NCBI GenBank assembly: GCA_963675135.1 | Contig: OY776122.1 | Location: 18,602,881-18,666,880, forward strand | Length of the DNA: 64,000 nucleotides | Direction: 5' to 3' | Source of the DNA: Galeopsis tetrahit | Lineage: Eukaryota > Streptophyta > Magnoliopsida > Lamiales > Lamiaceae | Shown here: piece after piece, positions 23,401-34,945 of the stretch | How the letters are laid out: every line of letters starts with the position of its first letter | Numbering within the stretch: position 1 is the stretch's first letter | Made by a program: the position numbers and the translations under genes | The notes under the pieces: model-generated | The model's database searches: none | Told to the model about the DNA's origin: nothing | Seen by the model: the letters and a program-made list of their open reading frames with translations, nothing else

Positions 23401-24637
23401 TGCAGCCCACAAGAGGTTCAAAGTGTACCAGATGGATGTCAAAAGTGCCTTCTTGAATGGAGTTTTGAAAGAAGAAGTCTATGTGGAGCAACCACCTGGT
23501 TTTGAGGTTGGAAACCAAGTTTATAGACTGAAGAAAGCTCTATATGGACTCAAGCAAGCCCCAAGAGCTCGGTATGACACACTGTCACAGTTCCTCTTGG
23601 ATCATGGCTTTATCAAAGGAACTGTGGACATAACTCTTTTCAGAATCACTGAAGGAGAGGACATCTTGCTTGTCCAAATATATGTTGATGACATCATATT
23701 TGGATCCCCCAATGAGAAGCTGTGTGAGAAGTTCTCAAAGCTTATGCAAAGCAAGTTTGAGATGTCAATGATGGGAATGCTGAACTTCTTCTTGGGCTTA
23801 CAAGTAAAGCAATCAAAAGAAAGAATCTTCATCAACCAAGCCAAATACACTAGAGAAATGATCAAGAAATTTGGGTGTACAACCAGCAAGCCAGTAAGGA
23901 TCCCCATGAATACAAATTGGAAGATGGATCCAGATGAGAGTGGTGTTCCAACCAACTCTACTGAGTATAGAGGAATCATTGGTTCACTCCTCTACTTCAC
24001 TGCCAGCAGACCTGACATCACCTTTACAGTAGGTGTTTGTGCTAGGTTTCAAGCCAATCCTAAGAAAAGCCATCTAGAGGCTGCTAAAAGGATCTTGAGG
24101 TATCTCAAAGGCACTGAAAATCTAGGCCTTTGGTACCCTGCTGATGACAACATTGAGCTCACTGACTACTCATATGCTGACTATGGAGGCTGTAGAATTA
24201 ACAGAAAGTCCACTTCAGGGACATGTCAATTCTTAGGGAACAAGCTCATTTCTTGGTTCTCTAAGAAGCAGAACACAATGGCCACCTCCACCACTGAAGC
24301 TGAATATGTTGCAGCTGGAAGTTGCTGTGCTCAGATCCTATGGCTAAGACAACAACTAAGGGACTACAATTTCAACTCTACTGAAGTGCCTATATTCTGT
24401 GACAACAATAGTGCTATTGCAATATCTCAGAATCCAGTTTTGCACACAAGATGTAAACATGTGGACATCAACCACCACTTCATCAGAGACCATGTGGAGA
24501 AGAAAGACATCAAGCTAGTAAAAATCCACACAGATCATCAAAAAACTGATATCTTGACCAAACCACTTTCAGAAGCAAGATTCATGGAATTATCAGCAGA
24601 GTTGGGACTTCTTGATCCAGGGAAGTTGGACATGTAA
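20414..24637 (+). pseudogene. pol: Element A pol with internal integrase duplication
   Basis: One reading frame runs the whole way, interrupted by TGA at 20855, TAG at 21587 and TAG at 22418. The protease motif WYLDSGCSRHMTG is intact near 20470. The GAG-pre-integrase zinc region spans about 20857-20990. The integrase core (MDLFGP, VVVDDFSRFTW, SDKGTEF, PQQNGVAERRNRT) occurs twice because of an 831-bp tandem duplication (21062-21892, 21893-22723); the second unit lacks the LLHMDLF residues. Reverse transcriptase has IYVDDIIFGS near 23681; RNase H has YADYGG and TTEAEYVAAGSC; the stop is 24635-24637. The duplicated, stop-containing integrase makes this copy inactive. Confidence 0.92.
21062..22723 (+). 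repeat. 831-bp in-frame tandem duplication inside integrase
   Basis: Unit 1 is 21062-21892 and unit 2 is 21893-22723. Both start ggaccaattacccctgcaag and run to 'gcaaaccccact'. By eye they differ at only a few bases (for example near 21202 and 22033, and near 21317 and 22148). Both carry the same TAG, at 21587 and 22418. 831 is divisible by three. Confidence 0.95.
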
Positions 24638-25174
24638 GTCCAAAGGAGTTAATTACTCAAGGGGGACCTAAAAGCAAACTTCAGCAGACTTGGTCAAGTC
24701 TACTGAAACTCAGAAGAGATGACCCAAATTGCTCAGGACACTTGTCCATTGAAATTCAGGACACTTGTCCACATCATCTCAGGACACTTGTCCATGTAGG
24801 GTCAGATAAGTTTTCTTGGCTATCAAACCAAATCTTGGTCTAATAAGCACCTACTTTGGATAATCATTGCCTATTCCAATAACTGTCCCATTCCTTTTAA
24901 AAATATCACCTTTTCAAGGATTCAATTTGTCCCTTACCCAAAAAGTCGCTTTCAATGCATTAAATGCCAAGATATAACTCTTGTTTGCATTAAACAATTC
25001 GAGACATGATCTACCTTGATAACCCCCCCAGCTTTAAACACACATTAAACTCCTTCCCACGTTTGAATAAAAACAGTTTTTCACTGTTCCATTGGTTAAT
25101 AACCGTTGGATCAAAACTGGCCAACTCCCCTGAAATTGATCTTGGTCGTCCAAATTTGATTTCCTTATTTGTAA
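24638..25174 (+). other. Element A pol-to-env linker, non-coding
   Basis: This matches the E1 linker. It holds three GGACA-ct-TGTCC sites at 24736-24747, 24759-24770 and 24782-24793, again 23 bp apart. No coding sequence is supported. The linker is split by the B LTR and continues at 26805. Confidence 0.7.
24736..24793 (+). repeat. Three 23-bp spaced GGACA-ct-TGTCC palindromes
   Basis: Same unit and spacing as at 4318-4398 in E1, with one unit fewer. The 11-bp segments between sites differ between the two elements more than the arms do. Confidence 0.85.
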
Positions 25175-25179
25175 ACCGT

Positions 25180-26804
25180 TGTTGGGAATAAAATGATTTT
25201 GAATTAGATACGAAAACCCCTGATTGATGATGTTCAGAGTAAGTTGAGATACACTCAAGTGAGATCAGATTAGTTGTCTCAGGATACTTGAGTCAGTGTA
25301 GAAATGCTTAAGTCTAAAATCTCAGAAATGTTGTGAGATTCATAGTTCAGGATAGTTGTCCAAAGCTGAAATGTTAGGCAGCTTGATAAGTATTAAGTCT
25401 CTAGGCCAAAGTTGCTGAGTTCTTACAAGACAAGCTCACTGAGTGGACAACATGGCTGAAAGGATCAAAGAATGATAAAGCAAAGACTGTTGCACTGATA
25501 GGAACTGCATCAGATCAATCAAAATGCCAATGATCAAGTGCATTGAATGCTATATTTACAAGAAGACACATTCAATGAAGCATTTATTGCCAATCATGCC
25601 TGAACCAAGCATTGAAGACTTAGAGCATTAAAGACTAAAGCATTGAATGAATGTTGGAACATTCTAAATTTGCAGCAGGAATGTTTAGGGAAGTTGTCCC
25701 ATCTGACTAATGGTTGAGTGTAGAGTCTGCCACAAATCAACCTTGGGAAATGTGCATATTTGGAATCTGACACAAGTCATCTCAGCCGCATTTTTCAGAA
25801 GTCAACATATTCATTCAAGAAACCATTGAAGAAGCTTTTACACAGTGGATAAAAGGATGTCAATCTTCATAACCGTTTCAATGGTGCTGCAAATAGACAA
25901 GTTTGAATTGCTATCCCTCCAACGGTTAGCTGCTCAAATTTGCCTATAAATACAAAAGTGATCAAAGGATTCAATCATCCAACTACAAGCTATCAAACTA
26001 TCATCAAGCAATCAAAGGAAACCAAAGCTGTTCTTAAGAATCCCAAGTTTCCTGATCACTTCAATTAGCTAAGCCAATCTTTGTAAAACATCCAAAGCTT
26101 AGCATTGAGATATCCTAAGCCGTTACACTGTTCTTATTGTAAATGATATCTCTATTAGTTGGAACCAAACCTCAAACCCTTATCTCATTAAGTGAAGAGA
26201 GAGTTTGTTGTAGAAGTGAGGAGTTAAGGACTGTTATTGTGAAACACAGTCTTAACTCAGAGAGATTGAGCACTAGGACTCAGATTATCCTAGGGATCAA
26301 AACACTAAGAGAGTGTTGTTGATCAGTGCACCTTGGCACTATAAAACAAGCTAATTCCATTGTTAAGGAATTATCCAGTTCAATCAGGGAAAGTGGATGT
26401 AGGAGTATTTAGACTCTGAACCACTATAAATTGTGTGCCATTTATTTACTGCATTCATTCTTACACTTGCACTCAATCATATTTCAAAGAATCTATCTCA
26501 GTAAGATAAGAAAATCTGTTTTGGACAAAGTCCCTGAACACTGTAATTTTCAGAAATCAATTTGGAGTATTTCCTTGAGTAAAAGGCCAACCACATTCCG
26601 CACTTAGTAACTCTATTAGATATTTAGCCAACTGATTACTTAATAGTAATTAGTAGGACAAGTATATATCAAAGTTCACACTCAGGCTTGTTGTGAGACA
26701 ACCTTCCTGATAAGACCAGTTTGTTAAAAAGAAAAGAATTTGCATACACAAGTGCATTCCCCCCCCCCCCATACACTTGTGTCATACTTCACCAAGGACC
26801 AACA
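25180..26804 (+). mobile_element. Element B LTR, solo, TSD accgt
   Basis: 1625 bp, from TGTTGGGAATAAAATGATTTT to ...ggaccaaca, with accgt at 25175-25179 and 26805-26809. No primer-binding site follows it; the element A linker simply resumes. So it behaves as a solo LTR. TATA box at 25945-25953; poly-C hairpin at 26746-26782. It differs from the LTR at 44108-45731 at about 20 positions by eye. A and B LTRs share the start, promoter core, poly-C hairpin and end, but differ in between. Confidence 0.92.
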
Positions 26805-26974
26805 ACCGTTGAATTGCCTTAAGACTCACCTACTCATTGACATACATTCCTTTTGGAATATTCACAAGTCTTAAGAAGTCATACAACATTTCATTCTTCC
26901 CCACGCATTCAAACTCATTGAAACCCTAGCTTTCTTTTTCTCAAAACATCTCTCAAAATCCTTACTGTTCTTCA

Positions 26975-29900
26975 ATGGCTCCTAAAGCTAGACCTGAAAT
27001 GGTTGTAGACTTCACAAACCAGGATCTTGACCTGGATTTTGGCTATCTTAGCCACATAAACAACCTGATATTGAAGTTACTCCAACTTTGAGGTGGTTAA
27101 GAAGGGCAGGCCTTCAAAAGTTTATGCAAGAAAAGCCAGATTCTTGCCTTGAAATATACATGGCTGAGTTCTTTGCATTTCTCAAGTGGAGAGGGAAGCC
27201 AGAAGATGGAGAAGTTACAACAAGGCTATCCTACAGAGCTGAAGGAGAAGAGAAAGAAAGATTTCACAGGGTGAAATTTTCTGAAAAAGAGATAGATGCT
27301 GCCTTTGGATTGCCCTCTGAAGGGAGGAATCCAGAATTTTATGGCAATGGCCATGAGCAAGAGATTGCTCAAGATTGGCTCCTTGTTCCAGGACCAATCT
27401 CCTCTACCCAGCACAAGAGGACTCTCAAGCTCAAGTTCCTCAACTTGTTTGAGGTAATCACAAAGAGTCTCTTGAGCAATACTGGCAGTTTGGAGCAAGT
27501 GAGTGCTCCAAGAATAAGGATTATGGCTGCAGTGATTGATGCCAGTGATAAAGGCATCAAGTTTGATTGGAGAACCTTCATCTTGTTTGAGATGATGAAG
27601 GAAAACGCAATGTTTAGAGTAAAAACCCATCACAAGGTTGTGTTGGAGGGCAAACTCAAATATTACACAAGGGCAAGCCTGCTGATAGAAAAGTTTGCTC
27701 ACTACTCTGAGATGCAAACCTTTGCCAAACCCCTCCCTGCCCAGAAAGTATTGTTCAGGAAATTGAGCAAAAAGACTGAACAAAGGAGAATGCAGCTGGT
27801 CAAACCTACTGAAGAGAAGCAAGAGGAAAATACCAAGTTAAAGAAGAGGACAAAGGCCAGGGCTGTCAAAACAAAGAAATTGTCTGAAATTCCCTCAAAA
27901 GAGACATCAGGAGCTTCAACTGAGATTGAAGAAGTTGCAGAAGAGGGAGTGCAAATGCCTTCTGATCACTCAAAAGAGTTGAGGCAAAAGTACAATGAGA
28001 CAAGGCAGAAGAAAAAGGGTGACAAAAGGCCCAGGGAAGTTGTCCCTGAGAAGGAAGAAGAAGGAAGTGGGAGCAGTAGGGCAAGTAAGAGGACAGCCAA
28101 GCCCACTGACAAGATTCTGGAACTTCAGGAGGAAAGGTCACTTCAAGTAGCTCTAAGGGAGAGCAGGGCAAAAAGTAGGACCAAATCCAAGTCCAGGACC
28201 AACTCTTCTGGTTCTGGAGCCCCTGAGTCCAAAGTCCCTGAAGACCAACCAATAGAACCCAACCTTCCTGAAACCCAACATCTTGAACCCAACTCCCCTG
28301 AAACCCATGTTACCCCTCCTAACCAACCCATTACCCTTGTTGATCTTACCCAAGAGATATTCTCCAGAAGGGAGTGTACAAAGAAGTGGAATTGATGTGC
28401 TAGCTGATCTTGCAGTAGATGAGACAAGACTCCTGTCTCCCCTTGACTCATCTATGCTCCACTATTCAAAATTTTTAGAAAGTGCACTTCATGAGCCAAC
28501 CCCCCTAAGCAAAGCCCCTTCAGATCTATTGCTCTCAAAAGCAACTGAAGTACCTTCTACTGCACCCAACCCTTCTGAAGATAACCCACCTGAATTCAAC
28601 CTTCCTGAAGCTGCTATTCCTGAAACCAGAGCCATCTCCCCTATAACCCAAAGTCCCCATTCAAGTGGAGATGAGGAGGAGTATACTTATGAGAGTATGC
28701 TCAGAGGTGGAGCATGGGCTACTGTGGACAACTTATACCCACAACTTGCAGAATTTCCAAGGCTTCAGACCATGTTTCATGATTTAAGAATGTTGGTGGA
28801 TGTCAAAGATAAATCACTTATGGAAATTGCACAATTCATTCTTGTCAAAGGTGCAAATTGGTGGCAGATAGAGGAGTGCAGATTACTTCACTTTGCTGGA
28901 GTAAAAAAAACAAAGTTCCTCACTGATGAGAAAGTATTTGCCAAGTTGGTTGCTGATAAGATTGCTGAGGAGAAAGAGAGACTGGCTAAAGGGATCAAAC
29001 ATCCTGATAGCAGCTGTAGTGATGATGGCAAAGATGACCCTTCAAACCCCTCCAAACCTTCTCAGACCAACCCTCCTGAACCCTCCCAGACCAACCTCCC
29101 TAAACCTCCCCAACCCAACCCTTCTGAATCCAGCAAATTTTCAAACCCTCTTGTAACCTATTATATAAAAGGCTATGTATCTTCAGAGGTGTTGACCTGA
29201 GCTGGTGACACAGCCAAAGATACATCTGCCAATGAAGGTTCTTCTGAACCCAAGGCACAACTTACAGATGTTGAGGCTCCTATCCTAGAAGCTGGTTTGA
29301 TTAAGGCCTATTCAGTGTCAGGAGAGTTGGACACTGATCAGCCCTTAATCATTCAGGATGACTCAGTGGCTGCTGAGAAAAGCAATGTGATCTCCCAACA
29401 ACTGCCACCTTTGAACTCTGTTGAGGGTGAAGGTGCTGCAGGTTTAGGAGAAGGGGTTGAAAATGAGAGTATAGTTGAAAAACTAGAGGGAGTTATGGAT
29501 GATAGAGAGGTAGTGATTACTAAGATTGTGAGTGTACCACCAAATGAGGGTGGAATAAGTGAGGAAGGACAGGTTATTCTTGAGGTCAAGTCTGAACTTC
29601 AAGAATCCCTTGGTGAAAGGAGGCCTGTTCCTTTGTGTGAGGACATTATTCATGAAGGGAGTCAAAAAGTAGTTGAAAATGAGAAGAAGACTGCTAATGT
29701 ATCAGAATCTTATACAAAAAATACTGAGGGTGATGAGTGTTTGTTTTCTAACCCATTTGACTTGTCTGACCTTGCAGGAATTTCATTTGATCAAATCTTT
29801 GCAGATGACCTACTCACTGATGCACATATCCAAGTGGATTCCAGTTCAGCCCAAGCAATTCTTGGTGAACATTCAGCAAAACTGGACTCCTTGGCTCATC

Positions 29901-31678
29901 AAGTCCAAACTGCCTATGTTGAAACTTCAGGCACCTTGGATGAGCAAGGTAGAACATTGGCCTCAGTAGAGATGAGACTTACAGGCTCAAAGGATGTGGT
30001 GTTGCCCACAATTGAAGCCAGAATCAGTGGAGTAGAGTCAGGGTTGCAGACCATTCTCTGCTGAAGTTCAAAAAGCAAAGACAAACATGGAATCAATTTC
30101 CAAAGAAGTCAAGAAAGAGCAGAAGCTACTCAGAGACAATCACAACAACAATGTCAAATCTCTTAGATTGACTGTCAAGTAGGCACTTGGAAAGAAAACA
30201 GCTATTCAGAAGAAAATAGTTGAAGAAATGAGGCTAGCAATGGTGAAGGCTGCCTTAGAAACGTTTTCCCAGGAAGTAATGGCCAACATTGCTGAAAGTG
30301 TTGTGGCAAACCTTATTGAGTTCCTAAAGGCCCAACTTGATGCATCCCTCAGAACAACTATGGAAGAAGTTGTTGAGCAGAAAATGAAGCCTGTTCTAAC
30401 TTTTCTTAGCATGAGCAGTGACAGGATGTAGAATATACATGATGAGAATGTATATTTGCTGGAAGAGATGAAGTCCCTGAAGCAAGCCCAATCCTTGATG
30501 GCAACTACTATGAGTGAGCTAAAACCTTAATGCTTTGATGCTGCCAAAAAGGGGGAAAGAGAAAGAGCAAGGGCCAAAGGTGCCTTGATAATTGGTGGTT
30601 CAGACAAGGGTAAGGACAAGGCTGTTGAGGACAAGGGTAAGAAGGAAGCAGCACTGAACTTAGAAGAGCTTGATGAAGAAGAACAAGGCTTCAGCAAAGG
30701 CCAGGAGGAGAAGCTTCAGGACTAGACAAGTCCACTGAAGGAATTCAGAAAAGAGGCCAAATCAAGAAGGCTAAAGGAAACAAAAGGAAAGCTGAAAGTT
30801 TTACAGACTTTCCTAACAGTCTTGATTTACCACCTGAATTCAGGATTGAAGAAGAAGAGCCTACCTCCAAAAAGGCCAAGAATGTTGAAAAGGTCAAAAC
30901 TGCTAAAGTGACCAAAACTGCTGAGAATGCCAAGTCTTCTGAAACTGACAAGTCTGCTGAGACTAATTCTACTGAAGGTCCCAAAGCAGCTGAGAACATT
31001 GAAGGACTATATGAAGAATGCTTTAGACCTCAACCAAAGAAGAAGATAACAATGCTGTTAAATGACCCATCTAAGCTGTTTTAAGAAGGGTATGTCAAGG
31101 ACCCTGAAACACAGCAGAAATTGGCTATGATGAGAGCCCAGGAAAAGATGGATCTGATGGAAGAAGCTAACAGAGAAAGAGACAAGAGAAGGGCTGACTT
31201 TCAGAAGCCCAAAAGAAGAAGAGCAACATACAGCAAATTGAAGCCTCAGCTACTGATTCCCATGGACACCAAATATCCACACTTGGATAAATGGGTGCCA
31301 AAACAGTTGAATGACTCTTGGGAAGAGGCCAAAAGGGAGTTTGTCTATGACTACTATGTCATTGACAGGTGAAATGGAAAGGATGTCAACTCCACATTCA
31401 CTAAGTTCATGATTGAATATTACAGAGATTTGTATCAACAATTGCTTGCAGCTGCTGATATTGCAAGACTTGAACTCATAACTCCCAAACCTATCATATT
31501 CATGCCTCCCAAGAAAGAAGGCTTCATTGATCCCAAAATCTTTCAGAAGTTCTTTGAGATCCTGAAATTGAACAGAATGGTACTTGGACCAAAGGGCACA
31601 TATCAAGAGGCCATGGAATTAAAGAAGAGAGTGTGGGCACAATATGGGATGGTGCCACCTCCTGAAGATAATCTCTGA
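26975..31678 (+). pseudogene. Element A extra ORF at the envelope position, copy 1
   Basis: ATG at 26975 (MAPKARPEMVVDF). A deletion near 27056 relative to copy 2 removes the LIFEPIIS region and shifts the frame. Then follow the conserved N-terminal block (from 27088), Lys/Glu-rich and Pro/Glu/Asn-rich zones, EEEYTYESML near 28675, a coiled-coil region (29880-30410) and the C-terminal block (DKWVPKQLNDSWEEAKREFVYDYY near 31287). Further breaks are a frameshift near 28290-28395, TGA 29198, an extra T near 30053, TAA 30528, TAA 31082 and TGA 31370. No membrane segment is visible. Function unknown. Confidence 0.82.
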
Positions 31679-32154
31679 ATTGGCTAAGTCCTCTTGACCC
31701 TTTTCTGCTGATCTGAATGTCTTGACTGCTGACTTGTTGAAATTGATCATCTATGCTGAAATTGCTCAAGACTGCTGATATGTTTTGCTCTGATACTTAA
31801 GGATTAATGCTCTGATAGAATATCTTGTTAAGTATTGCTCTGATCATGTACTTTATTTTATGTTCTGATGTAATGTTTCATGCTCTGATATGTTTGTTTC
31901 AACTATCAACATGTCCGTAATGAACTTCAAATGAATGATAGTTGAACATATTTTGAATCAAGAAACATTGTTATATGATCTCAACTTGTCTGATGTGTCA
32001 ACCTATATGCAAATTAAAACAGAAAATACACTAACACACTTTCTTTTAGGAAACTTGACTCCAGTCACCTTCACTGAAGTAAAATGTAACAAGTGTAATC
32101 AAGTCACCTTTGCATAGAACGTATAGGTTTTGGCATCATAAAAAATAGGGAAAT
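31679..32154 (+). other. Element A 3' untranslated region and purine tract, copy 1
   Basis: A/T-rich with repeated TGCTCTGAT (31786, 31808, 31836 and a related 31863) and TGCTCTGATATG at 31881. It ends with 'aaaaaatagggaaat' before the LTR. No protein is supported. Confidence 0.7.
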
Positions 32155-32585
32155 TGTTGGGAATAAAATGAGTTTTGATTATGATACCAAAACCCCCTAA
32201 GACATGCCAAGTAGATTAGTCAATATGAATGAACATGTTTCAGGACTGTTGGAACATGTAGTCTAAGACAAGTAGAGAAGCTGATATGTTAGGCAACTCT
32301 TAGAACAATAGATGCACTAGTTGAGGGGGGACACATGCTTATAAGTTTATTCTGTCCAAGTCCCCTCAAGGCTCAGTTTTTGGATTGACCCCAAGTCTGC
32401 TGAAGGACAAGTATGCTGATCAAAGTCCAATCAGAGTGGAACAATCTATCTGAATATCAACTAAGTGGAATAGATCTTGAAGATCAAGTCTACTGCAATA
32501 AATGACAGTTTCAGAAGAGTTGTCCAGCAATATTGTCCCAACACAATTGAACTAGAACAAGCTTTGAAGTTCAAGGCCAACTATG
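32155..32585 (+). mobile_element. Element A 3' LTR fragment fused to element B gag
   Basis: TGTTGGGAATAAAATGAGTTTTG is identical in type to 51129 onward. The match stops at 'aactatg' (32579-32585), where LTR A would continue 'ctgatgagg' but the sequence becomes B gag (gtttctggaagatcagg). The remaining 1.26 kb of LTR, the primer site and the start of B gag are missing. Confidence 0.92.
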
Positions 32586-34945
32586 GTTTCTGGAAGATCA
32601 GGATGAGAGCACATCTTGCTTGCCAGCATGATGAAATGCTCAAAGTTATCACAAGAGGACCATTCACCTTCACCAAGCTCAACCCCAAGGTCACTGATGC
32701 TCAAAAAGCAGACCCAAGGGAGCTATTGCCAAAAGATGAGGATGAGCTGACAGTAGAAGAAAGAAAAAGGCACAATCTGAACTACATTGCTATGAACACT
32801 TTGTACCAGACTATTCCAGATGCAGTGGTGGGAAGAGTGTATCACTGCACCACAGCAAAGGAGATCTGGGATACCCTAGCACTTATGTGTGAAGGTACCC
32901 AAAAGATCAAAGAAAATAAACTTCAAGTGGCCATCCAAAAGTATGAACAACTCACTATGGAGCCCAATGAGACTATTGATCATCTTGATGGCAGATTCAC
33001 TAACATCATGAATGAGATGAATTCTCTAGGCAAGTTCTATGCCAAAAGAGAAGTTGCACTAAAAATTCTAAGAAGTCTCACATCCAAATGGGACATATAT
33101 TCAGTCATGATGCAGAACACCAGCAATCTTGACAACATGCCTATGCAGCAGGTGTTCTCTGAACTCAAAGCATATGAGTTTGATCTGAACAGAAAGAAAG
33201 TGCAAGATGAGCCATCCTCCTCAAGCAAAGGTGTTGCTTTCAAAGCTGCTGAAACAGAAAAAGAAGAACACTCAAAGATCTTCTCAAAATGTTTCAAAAT
33301 CTGAAATGAAGGAGGAAATGGCACTCATGGCTAGGAGATTTGAGAAGCTCAACTCCAGATTTGGTAGATACAAAAAATTCTACCAAGACAACAGGACCAG
33401 AAGGAGATTCAGCTCTCCTGACAACAAATCAGAGGACAAAGTCTCTAATGAGAAGAAAGAAGACAGATATGCTGACAGAAAGAAGTACAGCAAAGCTGAA
33501 CCATCATCATCAAGGAGGAAGGAGTCCTCAAGCAAGAAGAATGATGATGAAGATGTGTGTTACAACTGCCAGAAAAAGGGTCACTTTCAGTATGACTGTC
33601 CTGACCTAACTGCCAAAGAAAGAAAAGAAAGGCAGAACAAGAGAGACAAGAGGCTAAGCAACAGGAAGGCCATGGTGGCTGGGGAATCAGCAAGTGAAGA
33701 GAGTGTCTACTCTTCTGATGATGGACTGTTCTCCAAAAGTGACAGTGATGATGACTGTCAAATGGCATTTGAAAATGAAGAGGTATGTTCATCTTCCAAT
33801 TCTTCCATTAACACACATGAATCTAGTGAAATCCACCTTGACATTGAAAAGTTGTTGGAAGATTTCACCAGAATGCAAGAAGTATGCAATATGGCATTGA
33901 GAGAAAATGAACAGTTAAGGTCTAAAATTAAAATCTCCAATCTTCCTGAATCTGAGGTTGACATTAGATCAACTGAGTTGTATCAGCAGATTGTGAGAGA
34001 ACATGGAGAAATGTCTCTCAAAGTCTCTGAACAACAAAAGCTGATTGATGAACAAAGTCTGATTCTAAAGAAAAAGGATTTTGACTTTAGAACTCTTCAA
34101 GCTAAATTTGATAATCTCTATAATGAATTTGATACTCTTAAATTAAGTGAGGGGAGCCTAAAACTGAAAATGTCTGCCTTGAACAAATCTGCTAAGGCAA
34201 TAGAGGAAATTAAAGGGTTTCAAAGACCAATGGCTCAAAGAAGTGGATTAGGCTATAATCCATTTGAACCCTCACCTGGTCTTAGCATTGCTTCAACAAG
34301 CAATACTAAGATGATCTTTGTAAGGTGAGTGGCTCAGCAAAAAGAAAATGAAATGGAAGTAAATCAACCACTGATCAAGGAAAGGGTAAAGGAATTTTTA
34401 TACATACTCAAGTAAACAATGCTTCTAAACCCATACCTAAGGAAAAGGTTAAGAACATTGCTTACAGAAGGAATGAGGTTCAGAAAGGTAGAACCAATGG
34501 AAGGTCAACCTATCTGATTTCTCATCAGTGGAGTTGTCCAAAATCTGCTCAGAAAAGGCCAACTCTAATGAGGCAACCTCAACTGAATGGATTAAGGCCC
34601 AACCTCTCTGACAGGTATAAAACCTTCAGGAAGCCTGGACCTTTCATGCCAAAAGGAAAAGGCTATCCAAAACCCTATCCTCAAAGTTCTTACCAAGCTG
34701 CACCTAAGTCTAGTAACTTCAGGAGAAATGTCCCAAAGAAATTCACCAACTCTCTTGAACCTTACAAGGCCAACACTTATACACAGAAACCACCCAAGGA
34801 ATTTAAGGGTAAAACTGTGTATGCAGATGTAAATGGAAACCAAGTCAGTCACTTTGAGTCAATCAGAGTAATCAGGCAGATTTGGGTTCCAAAAGGTACA
34901 GCTAACCCTCTAGGACCCAACACTCAAAGGGTACCTAAATTTTGA
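32586..34945 (+). pseudogene. gag: Element B gag, 5' truncated
   Basis: It begins within the gag fold (FWKIRMRAHLACQHDEM) directly after LTR A sequence and includes MNTLYQTIPDAVVGRVYHC and KEIWDTLALMCEG. A frameshift lies near 33260-33300. The CCHC knuckle CYNCQKKGHFQYDC is near 33557. Then a Ser/Asp-rich stretch, a coiled coil and RSGLGYNPFEPSPGLS. TGA at 34326 and a further frame change near 34380 precede the last open part (34568 on), which ends at TGA 34943-34945. Inactive through loss of its start. Confidence 0.88.

Larger units (their letters stand above)
25180..32585 (+). repeat. Large duplicated block, copy 1
   Basis: This block (B LTR, A linker, A env-position ORF, first 430 bp of A 3' LTR) recurs at 44108-51559. 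The copies share degenerative lesions: stops at 29198/48158, 30528/49493, 31082/50053 and 31370/50341, and an internal deletion near 30685/49655. Copy 1 has its own deletion of about 34 bp near 27056. Confidence 0.9.

Noticed and set aside
25180..26804. B LTR taken as the 5' LTR of a complete element next to it
   Set aside because: No primer-binding site follows 26804; the accgt duplication and the A linker follow, so it is a solo LTR.
28143..28451. Minus-strand frames over the Pro/Glu-rich zone (also 47103-47411)
   Set aside because: They are shadows of the +-strand coding repeat and lack any known motif.
32155..32585. LTR fragment as the start of a new element
   Set aside because: It is preceded by a purine tract and the end of the A ORF, so it is a 3' LTR; it is cut before the primer site.
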